Positions 1-7,460 of a stretch of DNA of 64,000 nt are shown here, piece after piece. Below the pieces are notes generated by a model. The model made no database searches and had not been told where the DNA came from. It saw nothing but the letters and a program-made list of their open reading frames with translations. The stretch is from an uncultured Cyclobacteriaceae bacterium (lineage in GTDB: Bacteria; Bacteroidota; Bacteroidia; Cytophagales; Cyclobacteriaceae). Both the position numbers and the translations under genes were made by a program. How positions within the stretch are numbered: the stretch's first letter is position 1; each line of letters begins with the position of its first letter. The stretch lies in the NCBI GenBank assembly GCA_937146645.1, contig CAKZRQ010000037.1:248001-312000 (forward strand). Direction: 5' to 3'.

Positions 1-1
1 G

Positions 2-262
2 GCAGATGGTTCTACTAAGGTTCGTGAAATAGTCTTCGTAAATGATGGTGGAACTGCAAAAATGAAATTTGTGAAAACTGGTATCTCTGACTTTGAAAAC
101 ATTGAAATTCTGGAGGGAATCTCCGCAGATGAAGAGATTATTTCCGGCCCATACTTCGCAGTAAGTAAAACTCTTAAAGACGGTGATAAAGTCAAGAAAG
201 GTTCGGGCTTTGGAGCTGCGGCTGATGGAGAAGGAAGTGGAGTTCAGGTGGAAATCAATTAA
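2..262 (+). CDS. RND efflux periplasmic adaptor subunit, C-terminal end (partial)
   Basis: The frame is open from the left edge, so only the last 86 residues are present. The fragment has the look of the C-terminal beta-barrel and membrane-proximal part of HlyD/AcrA-type membrane fusion proteins: a strand pair around KTGISD, then 'ILEGISADEEIISGPYF' and 'LKDGDKVKKG', matching the familiar 'GL.EGD.VV..G' end of this family. Such proteins bridge an inner-membrane pump and an outer-membrane channel. The pump partner is not in the window, and the gene ends at a bidirectional terminator, so this is the last gene of its transcript. Family call fairly secure, substrate unknown. Confidence 0.65.
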   Translation, partial: ADGSTKVREIVFVNDGGTAKMKFVKTGISDFENIEILEGISADEEIISGPYFAVSKTLKDGDKVKKGSGFGAAADGEGSGVQVEIN

Positions 263-280
263 TCCAACCTTAACTAAAAA

Positions 281-312
281 AAAGCCTCAAAATCTGATTT
301 TGAGGCTTTTTT
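281..312. terminator. Bidirectional intrinsic terminator
   Basis: A 13-bp perfect stem (AAAGCCTCAAAAT / ATTTTGAGGCTTT) with a 3-base loop, flanked by an A-run on one side and a T-run on the other. It sits between the convergent efflux adaptor and maf genes and can end both transcripts. Confidence 0.9.
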
Positions 313-313
313 A

Positions 314-901
314 TTACCATTTTTTTAATTGCTCGTAGACCAGATGTAGTGGAAATCCCATGACATTAAAATAGGATCCCTCTATTTTGCTCACTCCAAT
401 AAAGCCGATCCATTCCTGGATTCCATAAGCCCCTGCCTTGTCAAAAGGCTCATATGTCTTTATGTAATGCCAAATCTCTTCCTCGGTTAGCATTTTAAAA
501 GTCACCGAAGTTTGATCTTCCAGCGTGATGGTCTTTTGAGAGTCGCGAAAAGTCACGGCAGTCATCACTGTATGAGTTGCTCCTGAGATGCTTTTAAGCA
601 TATCAAAGGCTGCATCTTCATCTTTTGGTTTACCCAAAACATGATCATCTAGGACCACGACCGTATCTGACGTGATCAGAATTTCATTCGGATTAAGGGT
701 ATCTGGAAAAGAATCGGACTTTAGCTTTGAGAGGTAGGCAGCCACAAAGCTAGCCGGAATTCCTTCTGGAATTTCCTCATCAACTGAATTTGGCTTGATC
801 TCAAAATTCAATTCAAGCCCTTTCAACAATTCCTGTCTTCTCGGAGAACCTGAAGCTAGGATTAAGGTTTTGTTTTTAAGTTTTTCTAAAAAAGGCTCCA
901 T
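314..901 (-). CDS. maf: Maf-like nucleoside triphosphate pyrophosphatase
   Basis: Maf/YhdE family, 195 residues, the usual size. It hydrolyses non-canonical or surplus nucleoside triphosphates to monophosphates (house-cleaning; the dTTP/UTP or m7GTP subtype cannot be fixed by eye). Visible motifs are the N-terminal 'LASGSPRRQELL' phosphate-binding segment, 'SVDEEIPEG' and 'LITSDTVVVLDD' with the metal-binding Asp. ATG at 901 is chosen; a TTG six bases upstream is also open but would add only two residues. Its start overlaps the end of the DUF1015 gene by 26 bases, so it is the last gene of an accC-DUF1015-maf operon that ends at the shared terminator. Confidence 0.92.
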   Translation of the reverse strand: MEPFLEKLKNKTLILASGSPRRQELLKGLELNFEIKPNSVDEEIPEGIPASFVAAYLSKLKSDSFPDTLNPNEILITSDTVVVLDDHVLGKPKDEDAAFDMLKSISGATHTVMTAVTFRDSQKTITLEDQTSVTFKMLTEEEIWHYIKTYEPFDKAGAYGIQEWIGFIGVSKIEGSYFNVMGFPLHLVYEQLKKW

Positions 902-2177
902 AATCAAAGTTAAATTCTTCCTGATCTATACTTGCCATTACTAAACCGCCTAATGCTTTAGGATAAAAATAGGTGGACTTCTGAGGCATAACTTCACCGG
1001 AATTACAAACTTCAAGGACCTGTTCCATTTCTAATTCCCTCGCGATCACCGCAAAGCTAGCTCTTCCACTTCGAACTTCAGACAGACACCTGGTGAAATT
1101 TCTTTCATAGGCGATCTTTGGAGATTTTCTCTGATCCTCCAGCGGTATACCGAGTACTCGATCGAAAAGGGCATCATGAAGAATCGCCAAATCCAATTTC
1201 CTGACTGGTTCAGCTTTATTTTGATTCAACAGTTCAAATTTCTCTGGCTTAAGCTCTATCAAAAAACATGATTCCTTGAAGACTAAGCCAAATTTCCCTT
1301 GGGTATGAAAAGCATAATGTTCGAGTTCTTCTGGATCACCAAAGGCTTTCACCTCAAACCAATCCTCCACCTTCTGAAGAAAACCTTCTTCAGATAATTC
1401 TAATCCATAAAAGAGACGATGGGTTGGCAAAATCTGGATATGATTACCTTTTGCATTCGTGAGATACATCATATGAAAATCTGATGCAGTCCACTCCTCT
1501 TCAGATGAGTCGTGATTTTCTTTTCTGAATGAAATAGCGCTTTGAAGCCGATGATGACCATCCGCCAGAATTACCTTTTTGGACCCAAGAACTTCAAGAA
1601 ACTTCCGGATGACATCAGCATCCTGAATTACCGCAACCACTTCTCTCACCCCTTGATAATCCTCCACTTCGTATAATGGAGATTCCATGGCCGCATCCAT
1701 AAACCTTTCGAGTTGATTCTCTGAATCTTCGTATAATCCATGGGTTGGACTGGACTGAAAAAGCGTTTCTCGAAGAAGATCCATTCTATCCCCGACTGCA
1801 GATACAATGGTATTCTCATGTCTTAGGATTTTCTTTTCCTCCCAATCATAAGCTTTGATCTGTGCGATAAAGCCCTTGCGACATCTCTCATTGTGTTCAC
1901 CGGGAACCCGGAAATATTGATAGTAGACATAAATTCCAGGAATCAAATCTTGAGTAATCACTCCGTCCTTTTTCCATCGCTCTAGGGTTGCTTTGGCCTT
2001 TAAGGCCGGATTATCTCCGGAAGGAACCGAAATATGAATACTATTCAAGGGGTTCTCATAAAGCAGCTGTCGCTGTCTCTCAGAAACCACATCAAACAAT
2101 GGAGCCGTCAGTGAATCCAGGTTCTTCGAGAGCTCTTGATTATACCGCCAACCTTTGAATGGTAGTATCTCAGCCAT
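876..2177 (-). CDS. DUF1015 family protein
   Basis: A 433-residue soluble protein of the DUF1015 family. Supporting segments are 'EILPFKGWRYN' at the N terminus (family consensus begins with a PF.g.ry pattern), 'YYQYFRVPGEHNERCRKGFI', 'ILADGHHRLQSA' near residue 210 and 'KSTYFYPKALGGLVM' at the C terminus. The biochemical role of the family is not established; it is widespread in Bacteroidota and often lies near serine biosynthesis genes, which is not the case here. It overlaps accC by 8 bases upstream and maf by 26 bases downstream, which argues for translational coupling. Family call is secure, function unknown. Confidence 0.88.
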   Translation of the reverse strand: MAEILPFKGWRYNQELSKNLDSLTAPLFDVVSERQRQLLYENPLNSIHISVPSGDNPALKAKATLERWKKDGVITQDLIPGIYVYYQYFRVPGEHNERCRKGFIAQIKAYDWEEKKILRHENTIVSAVGDRMDLLRETLFQSSPTHGLYEDSENQLERFMDAAMESPLYEVEDYQGVREVVAVIQDADVIRKFLEVLGSKKVILADGHHRLQSAISFRKENHDSSEEEWTASDFHMMYLTNAKGNHIQILPTHRLFYGLELSEEGFLQKVEDWFEVKAFGDPEELEHYAFHTQGKFGLVFKESCFLIELKPEKFELLNQNKAEPVRKLDLAILHDALFDRVLGIPLEDQRKSPKIAYERNFTRCLSEVRSGRASFAVIARELEMEQVLEVCNSGEVMPQKSTYFYPKALGGLVMASIDQEEFNFDYGAFFRKT

Positions 2178-3666
2178 GCAATCTCTTTTTCCAGCCCGAT
2201 TCCTTCTTCTGATTTGAAACAGTTGTTGCTACATTAGATTTCTTCTTTTCTAAAAATCCAACAGAAATCGCGGTAAGAACAGCCTTCTCTTCTTCAGTAA
2301 AATCAGTATTTAAAAATTCAGGCTTGAAGTATTTTTCCACAAACTTCGTATCAAAATTTCCTGAAGTGAAAGCCTCATGAAGAATGGCAAATCGACAAAA
2401 ATCCAATGTGGTCTTTATACCCGTGATCTGATATCCATCTATGGCTCTAACCATTCTCGCGATAGCCTCTTCTCTTGTCCCAGCATGCGTAATTAGCTTT
2501 GAAATCATCGGATCGTAATATATAGGAATTTGCATACCCTCTTCAAATCCATCATCTACACGGATCCCTGGACCATTGGGTCTTTGGTATGTCTGAAGGT
2601 TTCCTATATCTGGCAAGAAGTTATTCTGAGGATCCTCGGCATAAACTCTTACTTCCACAGCATGACCATTGATTTGTAAATCTTCCTGTAAAAATGAAAG
2701 CTCCTTGCCTTCTGCAATCAGAATCTGCTCCTTTACCAAATCCTTACCAGTAATCATCTCAGTGACTGGATGTTCTACCTGAAGACGAGTGTTCATTTCT
2801 AAGAAATAGAAATTCAGTTTCTCGTCCACTATAAATTCTACCGTACCGGCACCCTGATAATTACATGCCAAAGCCACTTTCTTAGCCGCCTCGCCCATTG
2901 CATTTCGCATATCTGGAGTGACTACAGCTGATGGCGCCTCTTCAATTACCTTCTGGTGTCTCCGCTGGATGGAGCATTCACGCTCAAAAAGATGTACGAT
3001 ATTTCCTTTAGAATCACCCAAAATCTGGATTTCAATGTGTCTTGGCGACGTAATGAACTTCTCAATAAATACTGATCCATCTCCGAAGGAAGAAGTTGCC
3101 TCGGAAACAGCACGATTCATTTGATCTTCAAAATCTGTTTCACTTTCTACCACCCGCATACCTTTGCCCCCACCTCCAGCGCTTGCCTTAATAAGAATGG
3201 GATAACCAATCTCTAGAGCTTTGCCCTTGGCTAGTTCAATATCTGTTATGGCCTCCTCTGTACCCGGTACCAAAGGAATATCATATTTCGAAACTGCCTG
3301 CTTTGCGGCAAGCTTACTACCCATTACTTCGATGGCCTCCGGGCTCGGCCCGACAAAAATCAGATCGTTTTCTACAACTTTTCTAGCGAAATCAGCATTT
3401 TCGGAGAGGAATCCATATCCGGGATGAATAGCATCTACTTCTAATCTTTTACACTCTTCGATAATCTTTTCGCCCAGTAAATAGGATTCTGATGAAGGGG
3501 GCGGCCCCAAACAAACTGCTTCATCCGCAAATAAAACGTGAGGAGAAAGTCTATCCGCTTCGCTATAAACTGCCACAGTTTGTATGCCCATTTCTTTGGC
3601 GGAGCGCATGATTCTCAAACTAATCTCTCCTCTATTTGCGACAAGCAGCTTTTTTATTTTGGGCAT
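2170..3666 (-). CDS. accC: Biotin carboxylase subunit of an acyl-CoA carboxylase
   Basis: ATP-grasp biotin carboxylase (498 residues): ATP-dependent carboxylation of the biotin on a carrier protein. Domains in order: N-terminal Rossmann-like domain ('KKLLVANRGEISLRIMR'), ATP-grasp domain with the glycine-rich loop 'KASAGGGGKGMR' near residue 165 and the catalytic 'EMNTRLQVEHPVTE' near 290, then the biotin carboxylase C-terminal domain ('AVEVRVYAEDP'). It is about 45 residues longer than E. coli AccC (449), with a charged tail. No accB/accD lies beside it, so it may serve a propionyl- or other acyl-CoA carboxylase instead of fatty acid synthesis; IcmF elsewhere in the window would fit such a pathway. 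That assignment is inference. Confidence 0.85.
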   Translation of the reverse strand: MPKIKKLLVANRGEISLRIMRSAKEMGIQTVAVYSEADRLSPHVLFADEAVCLGPPPSSESYLLGEKIIEECKRLEVDAIHPGYGFLSENADFARKVVENDLIFVGPSPEAIEVMGSKLAAKQAVSKYDIPLVPGTEEAITDIELAKGKALEIGYPILIKASAGGGGKGMRVVESETDFEDQMNRAVSEATSSFGDGSVFIEKFITSPRHIEIQILGDSKGNIVHLFERECSIQRRHQKVIEEAPSAVVTPDMRNAMGEAAKKVALACNYQGAGTVEFIVDEKLNFYFLEMNTRLQVEHPVTEMITGKDLVKEQILIAEGKELSFLQEDLQINGHAVEVRVYAEDPQNNFLPDIGNLQTYQRPNGPGIRVDDGFEEGMQIPIYYDPMISKLITHAGTREEAIARMVRAIDGYQITGIKTTLDFCRFAILHEAFTSGNFDTKFVEKYFKPEFLNTDFTEEEKAVLTAISVGFLEKKKSNVATTVSNQKKESGWKKRLHG

Positions 3667-3732
3667 GATTCTGAGCTATTTGGGTTTAGAATTGATGGCG
3701 AAATAAGCGAAAAACTTTAAGTATTGCCTCAT

Positions 3733-3748
3733 CTTGGTTGAAACCAAG
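3733..3748. promoter_or_regulatory. Palindrome in the accC / acyltransferase divergent promoter region
   Basis: A perfect 7-bp inverted repeat CTTGGTT-GA-AACCAAG, directly upstream of the -33 element of the rightward promoter and about 70 bases upstream of accC. Position and symmetry suit a regulator-binding site, but there is no independent support. Confidence 0.35.
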
Positions 3749-3755
3749 GGGCATT

Positions 3756-3787
3756 TTTGCATGGCAGGTATATAAGTTTTATTTTTG
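3756..3787 (+). promoter_or_regulatory. Bacteroidota-type promoter of the SPT-family gene
   Basis: TTTG (3756-3759), 20-base spacer, TATTTTTG (3780-3787): a full match to the primary-sigma consensus of Bacteroidota (TTTG-N19/21-TAnnTTTG). Predicted start of transcription near 3791-3795, giving a leader of about 45 bases before the TTG start codon. Confidence 0.7.
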
Positions 3788-3837
3788 GCGAATTTTACAT
3801 TGCAAAAGAACTTAACACCTAATTAAATACTCATACA

Positions 3838-5088
3838 TTGGATTTATTCGCAAAACTACAAACCAATCTTGGGCCTCTAGGTAAACATTCAAAGTTTTCC
3901 GATGGTTATTTCTCCTTCCCAAAACTTGAGGGAGAGATCGCACCAAGGATGAAATTCCAAGGTAAAGAAGTGCTTACCTGGAGTTTAAATAACTACCTGG
4001 GATTGGCAAACAATCCAGAAATCAGACAAGCGGATGCTGAGGCTGCTGCTAAATGGGGAGCTGCCTACCCAATGGGTGCAAGAATGATGTCAGGTCAAAC
4101 TTCTCTTCATGAAAAATTGGAGGATGAACTTGCCAAATTCGTTAAAAAGGAAAAAGCATATCTTCTGAATTACGGTTACCAAGGGATCATGTCCGTGATC
4201 GATTCACTATTGGATCGAAAAGATGTGGTTGTATATGATTCAGAGTGTCATGCTTGTATAATTGATGCATTGAGAATGCACATGGGTAAACGCTATGTTT
4301 TCCCTCATAATGATATCGAGAACTGCGAGAAGCAGCTTGAAAGAGCTACTAAGCTTGCCGAAGAAACTGGTGGTGGTATTTTGGTCATCACTGAAGGTGT
4401 ATTCGGAATGACTGGAGATCAGGGTAAGCTTAAGGAAATCGCTGCCTTGAAATCAAAGTTCGAATTCAGGTTGTTGGTAGATGACGCTCATGGCTTTGGT
4501 ACAATGGGCCCTACAGGTGCAGGTACAGATGAAGAGCAAGGAGTTCAAGAACATGTAGACCTTTACTTCTCCACTTTCGCAAAATCCATGGCAAGTATCG
4601 GTGCATTTATCGCAGGTGATGATCATGTAATTCATTATCTGAGATATAATATGAGATCTCAGATTTTCGCGAAGTCTCTTCCGATGCTTTTGGTAGAAGG
4701 TGCACTGAAAAGACTAGAGCTTCTTCAGACCAGACCAGAGATGAAAGAAAACCTCTGGAAAATCGTAAATGGATTAAGAAATGGTCTTCATGATCATGGA
4801 TTCAGTACAGGAGCATCTAATTCTCCTGTAACCCCAGTAGTATTGAACGGAACTGTAGGGGAAGCGGCTTCCTTGACACAAGATTTAAGAGAGAATTTCG
4901 GAATATTTTGTTCAGTAGTAATTTACCCTGTGGTACCTAAAGGCATGATTATCTTGCGTTTAATTCCTACGGCTATGCACACTATGGATGATGTGAACGA
5001 AACCATTGAAGCATTCGCTGCTATCAAGGGAAAATTAGATGAAGGAGTTTACAAGAATTCCGAGCTTGCGGTTTCTTTTGGTGAATAA
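3838..5088 (+). CDS. Serine palmitoyltransferase-family PLP enzyme (sphingolipid or sulfonolipid synthesis)
   Basis: Alpha-oxoamine synthase family (SPT/KBL/AONS), 416 residues: condenses an amino acid with an acyl thioester with loss of CO2. Seen: 'TWSLNNYLGLANNPEI', 'GARMMSGQTSLHEKLE', the cofactor-contacting 'DDAHGFGTMG' (Asp215, His218) and the predicted Schiff-base lysine in 'STFAKSMASIGAF' (Lys249). In Bacteroidota such enzymes make 3-ketosphinganine from serine or, in sulfonolipid producers, 3-ketocapnine from cysteate; the sequence alone does not decide between them. The start is TTG: the frame has a stop at 3820-3822 and no ATG before residue 1, and 'MDLFAKLQTNLGPLGKHSKF' is the usual family start. 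Promoter at 3756-3787. Confidence 0.85.
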   Translation: MDLFAKLQTNLGPLGKHSKFSDGYFSFPKLEGEIAPRMKFQGKEVLTWSLNNYLGLANNPEIRQADAEAAAKWGAAYPMGARMMSGQTSLHEKLEDELAKFVKKEKAYLLNYGYQGIMSVIDSLLDRKDVVVYDSECHACIIDALRMHMGKRYVFPHNDIENCEKQLERATKLAEETGGGILVITEGVFGMTGDQGKLKEIAALKSKFEFRLLVDDAHGFGTMGPTGAGTDEEQGVQEHVDLYFSTFAKSMASIGAFIAGDDHVIHYLRYNMRSQIFAKSLPMLLVEGALKRLELLQTRPEMKENLWKIVNGLRNGLHDHGFSTGASNSPVTPVVLNGTVGEAASLTQDLRENFGIFCSVVIYPVVPKGMIILRLIPTAMHTMDDVNETIEAFAAIKGKLDEGVYKNSELAVSFGE

Positions 5089-5191
5089 AAAAAATATCCA
5101 AAAAAACGGCCATTAGGATTGATATAGCAGTTTTTTGGACTATATTCACTGCATATAAACTTATCATCAACCTAAAAACAAAACTTTTACT

Positions 5192-5368
5192 ATGAGCAGA
5201 TTTAGTGAAGTAAAGGACCTCATCCATGGTATGGAGGAAGATTTCGAAAAGTTCTATGAGAAAGGCAACAAAGCAGCCGGAACTCGAGTGAGACAAGGAA
5301 TGCAAGAACTTAAGAATATCGCCCAAGACATCCGTAAGGAAGTTCAAGAAATCAAAAACAAAGGATAA
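5192..5368 (+). CDS. Histone H1-like protein (Bacteroidota Hc1-type)
   Basis: A 58-residue, Lys/Arg- and Glu-rich protein beginning MSRFSEVKDLIHGMEEDF and containing 'KFYEKGNKAAGTRVRQGMQE' followed by 'LKNIAQDIRKEVQEIKNKG'. This matches the small histone H1-like proteins common in Bacteroidota, in which the 'GNKAAGTR.R..MQ.LK' core is conserved; they are thought to bind DNA or shape the nucleoid. It starts 103 bases after the acyltransferase and ends before a strong terminator, so it can be co-transcribed with it or have its own promoter (no TAnnTTTG element seen). An overlapping minus-strand frame over this region has no recognisable family. Confidence 0.85.
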   Translation: MSRFSEVKDLIHGMEEDFEKFYEKGNKAAGTRVRQGMQELKNIAQDIRKEVQEIKNKG

Positions 5369-5381
5369 TTAAATAATCCAT

Positions 5382-5413
5382 AAAAAAAGGAGGCTCTCGA
5401 GCCTCCTTTTTTT
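5382..5413. terminator. Bidirectional intrinsic terminator
   Basis: AAAAAAAGGAGGCTC / GAGCCTCCTTTTTTT with a very small loop, an unusually long and symmetric stem with T-runs on both strands. It ends the histone-like gene on the plus strand and the M1 peptidase gene on the minus strand. Confidence 0.92.
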
Positions 5414-5426
5414 ATGCCTAGACTTT

Positions 5427-7271
5427 TTATTTGGGCTTGTACACATTGTTTTCTCGCTGAACATCAGCCATTCTTTGGGACGGATCTATTTCAATGGTCC
5501 GAATTGAATCATAGTCACGTTCGATTTTTATGGTTTTGGTGTAATTCGTCCATGGCCAGTCTTCCGTAACAATTCGTTCTGGCATTCCCTCTCCATTTTG
5601 TTTTTCGCCCCTCATGATTCGAAGTGGGAAATAAAGCTGCTCCTGACTTCCATCTTTATAAGTTATCATCACATCGATAGGCATTGGCATTAAACCAATA
5701 CGTCGAAGTACAATCTCAGTTCCTTCATCCATATCATTCACAGCTTCAATGCCATAATCAATAGTTTTAGTACTGAAAGCAAAATACTCTCGATACCAAT
5801 CAAGCTCTAAGCCACTCTCCTTCTCCATAATTCTGATAAGATCATTTGAATTTGGATGTTTGAATTTCCAGGTATTGAAATATCTAAGCAGTCCACGGTC
5901 TCTGGCTTCTTCTCCTATCACATACCCTAATTGGGCCATGAATACGGCTCCTTTGCTATAAGCAGCTCTTCCGTATGCAAAGTTGGTGTTATAGTGATCT
6001 GAATGTGTGGTTAAGGGCTCTTCCTGTCCTGATTTAGCAAGGGAGAAATAGCCTCGATAGGATCCACCATGTACATCGCCAGTTTCCTTATAAATCGCAT
6101 TCATACAGAGGCTTGTTGCATAGCTTGTGAATCCTTCATCCATCCAAGCGTAAAGAGATTCATTGGAAGCAAGAACTCCATGATACCAACTATGTGCTAG
6201 CTCATGAACCATCACTCCAACCAAACTCTGAAGGGTTCTTTGTCCAGTGACCAATGTCGACATGGCATACTCCATACCTCCATCTCCCCCTTGAACGACT
6301 GAAAATTGCTTATATGGATATTGGCCGAAATTCTCGGATAGATATTCTATAGCTTTAGGTGTATACTCTTTGAGCTGCTCCCAAACGCGAGTAGTCTTCT
6401 CTCCTGGTATGAAAAAATGATGAACTGTTATTCCATTATCCATCAGAATTTTATCATGCTGATAATTTGGATCGGCTCCCCACATAAAATCATGAACTTG
6501 CGGAGCTACAAAATGCCAGGTCAAAAGATCCCCTTCTGGTCTTTCTACCTGCATCCCCTCGTCTTCATAGCCGTGACCTATCTCCTGAGGATTTTGTAAG
6601 TAACCAGTTCCCCCGAGGACATAGTCTTTGTCAATCGTAATTTTTACATCATAATATCCCCAAATACCATAAAACTCTCGACCGATATAAGGATTCGCAT
6701 GCCATCCTTGCTCATCATAGTTGGCCATTTTTGGATACCACTGAGACATGGAGTATCTCACACCCTCTCTTCCATCTCGTCCTGACCTTCTGATTTGTAA
6801 AGGAACCTGACCCACAAAATCCATCTCAAAGACAGTTTGTGAATTAGGAAGGATTGGTCTATCCAGAGAAACTTCCAGAACGGTCCCATTCTCAAAGAAT
6901 GAAATCTCTTCACCATCCATTTTCAAAGACTGGACATGAAGAAAACCTATTTCATCCGGGCTTAATTTTGAAATCCGATCACCAACTCTCCTATCTGGAT
7001 CGTTAATCGTTCTTGATCTTACATCCATCATACTTCCTGGCTGGAAAGCGTTAAAGTATAGATGGTAAAATACCTTCTTTAGAGTGTCAGGAGAATTATT
7101 GGTATAAATAAGCTTTTGATGGCCTTCATATTGGTTCCTCTCCACATCCATTTGGATATCCATCTCGTAATTCACTGCTTGCTGAAACCTTCCAGTTTGG
7201 GCTATGGCCAAATCAGAAAAAAGCAAACATAGAAAAAGCCCCATCAAAGGCTTAATTAAAGGTGATCTCAT
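5427..7271 (-). CDS. Secreted M1-family metallopeptidase
   Basis: Gluzincin aminopeptidase of family M1, 614 residues from the chosen start. A signal peptide (MRSPLIKPLMGLFLCLLF...AIAQ) begins at 7271; 32 further open codons upstream would place residues before the signal and are not used. The zinc site is explicit: HELAH at 356-360 and the third ligand Glu379 in 'WMDEGF' (HEXXH-X18-E), followed by 'TSYATSL'. The N-terminal part is the beta-rich M1 domain ('HQKLIYTNNSPDTLKKVFYH'), and the exopeptidase motif is in the variant form 'GGDGGMEYAM'. It probably trims peptides in the periplasm or outside the cell. Monocistronic, with terminators on its 3' side. Confidence 0.9.
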   Translation of the reverse strand: MRSPLIKPLMGLFLCLLFSDLAIAQTGRFQQAVNYEMDIQMDVERNQYEGHQKLIYTNNSPDTLKKVFYHLYFNAFQPGSMMDVRSRTINDPDRRVGDRISKLSPDEIGFLHVQSLKMDGEEISFFENGTVLEVSLDRPILPNSQTVFEMDFVGQVPLQIRRSGRDGREGVRYSMSQWYPKMANYDEQGWHANPYIGREFYGIWGYYDVKITIDKDYVLGGTGYLQNPQEIGHGYEDEGMQVERPEGDLLTWHFVAPQVHDFMWGADPNYQHDKILMDNGITVHHFFIPGEKTTRVWEQLKEYTPKAIEYLSENFGQYPYKQFSVVQGGDGGMEYAMSTLVTGQRTLQSLVGVMVHELAHSWYHGVLASNESLYAWMDEGFTSYATSLCMNAIYKETGDVHGGSYRGYFSLAKSGQEEPLTTHSDHYNTNFAYGRAAYSKGAVFMAQLGYVIGEEARDRGLLRYFNTWKFKHPNSNDLIRIMEKESGLELDWYREYFAFSTKTIDYGIEAVNDMDEGTEIVLRRIGLMPMPIDVMITYKDGSQEQLYFPLRIMRGEKQNGEGMPERIVTEDWPWTNYTKTIKIERDYDSIRTIEIDPSQRMADVQRENNVYKPK

Positions 7272-7460
7272 ATATCTAAATTTTTGTCGAAAATAAACCA
7301 TATCCCTACGACTCTCAAACCAACTATCAAATATTAACCAGACTACCAAGGATAAGGTATTATCCATTCAGGTAAAATTCAATCCAATTCATAGCGGATT
7401 TTACTTTCTTTGGCACTCATAAAAAAGCAGAACATCACCCTTTACTTGAAATCAAACAAT

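Noticed and set aside
5024..5347. 107-codon minus-strand frame opposite the end of the SPT gene and the histone-like gene
   Set aside because: It lies opposite two well-supported genes, and its composition (Phe/Leu/His-rich) is that of an antisense frame.
7272..7367. Longer start for the M1 peptidase
   Set aside because: It would put 32 residues before a clear signal peptide; the start at 7271 is preferred.
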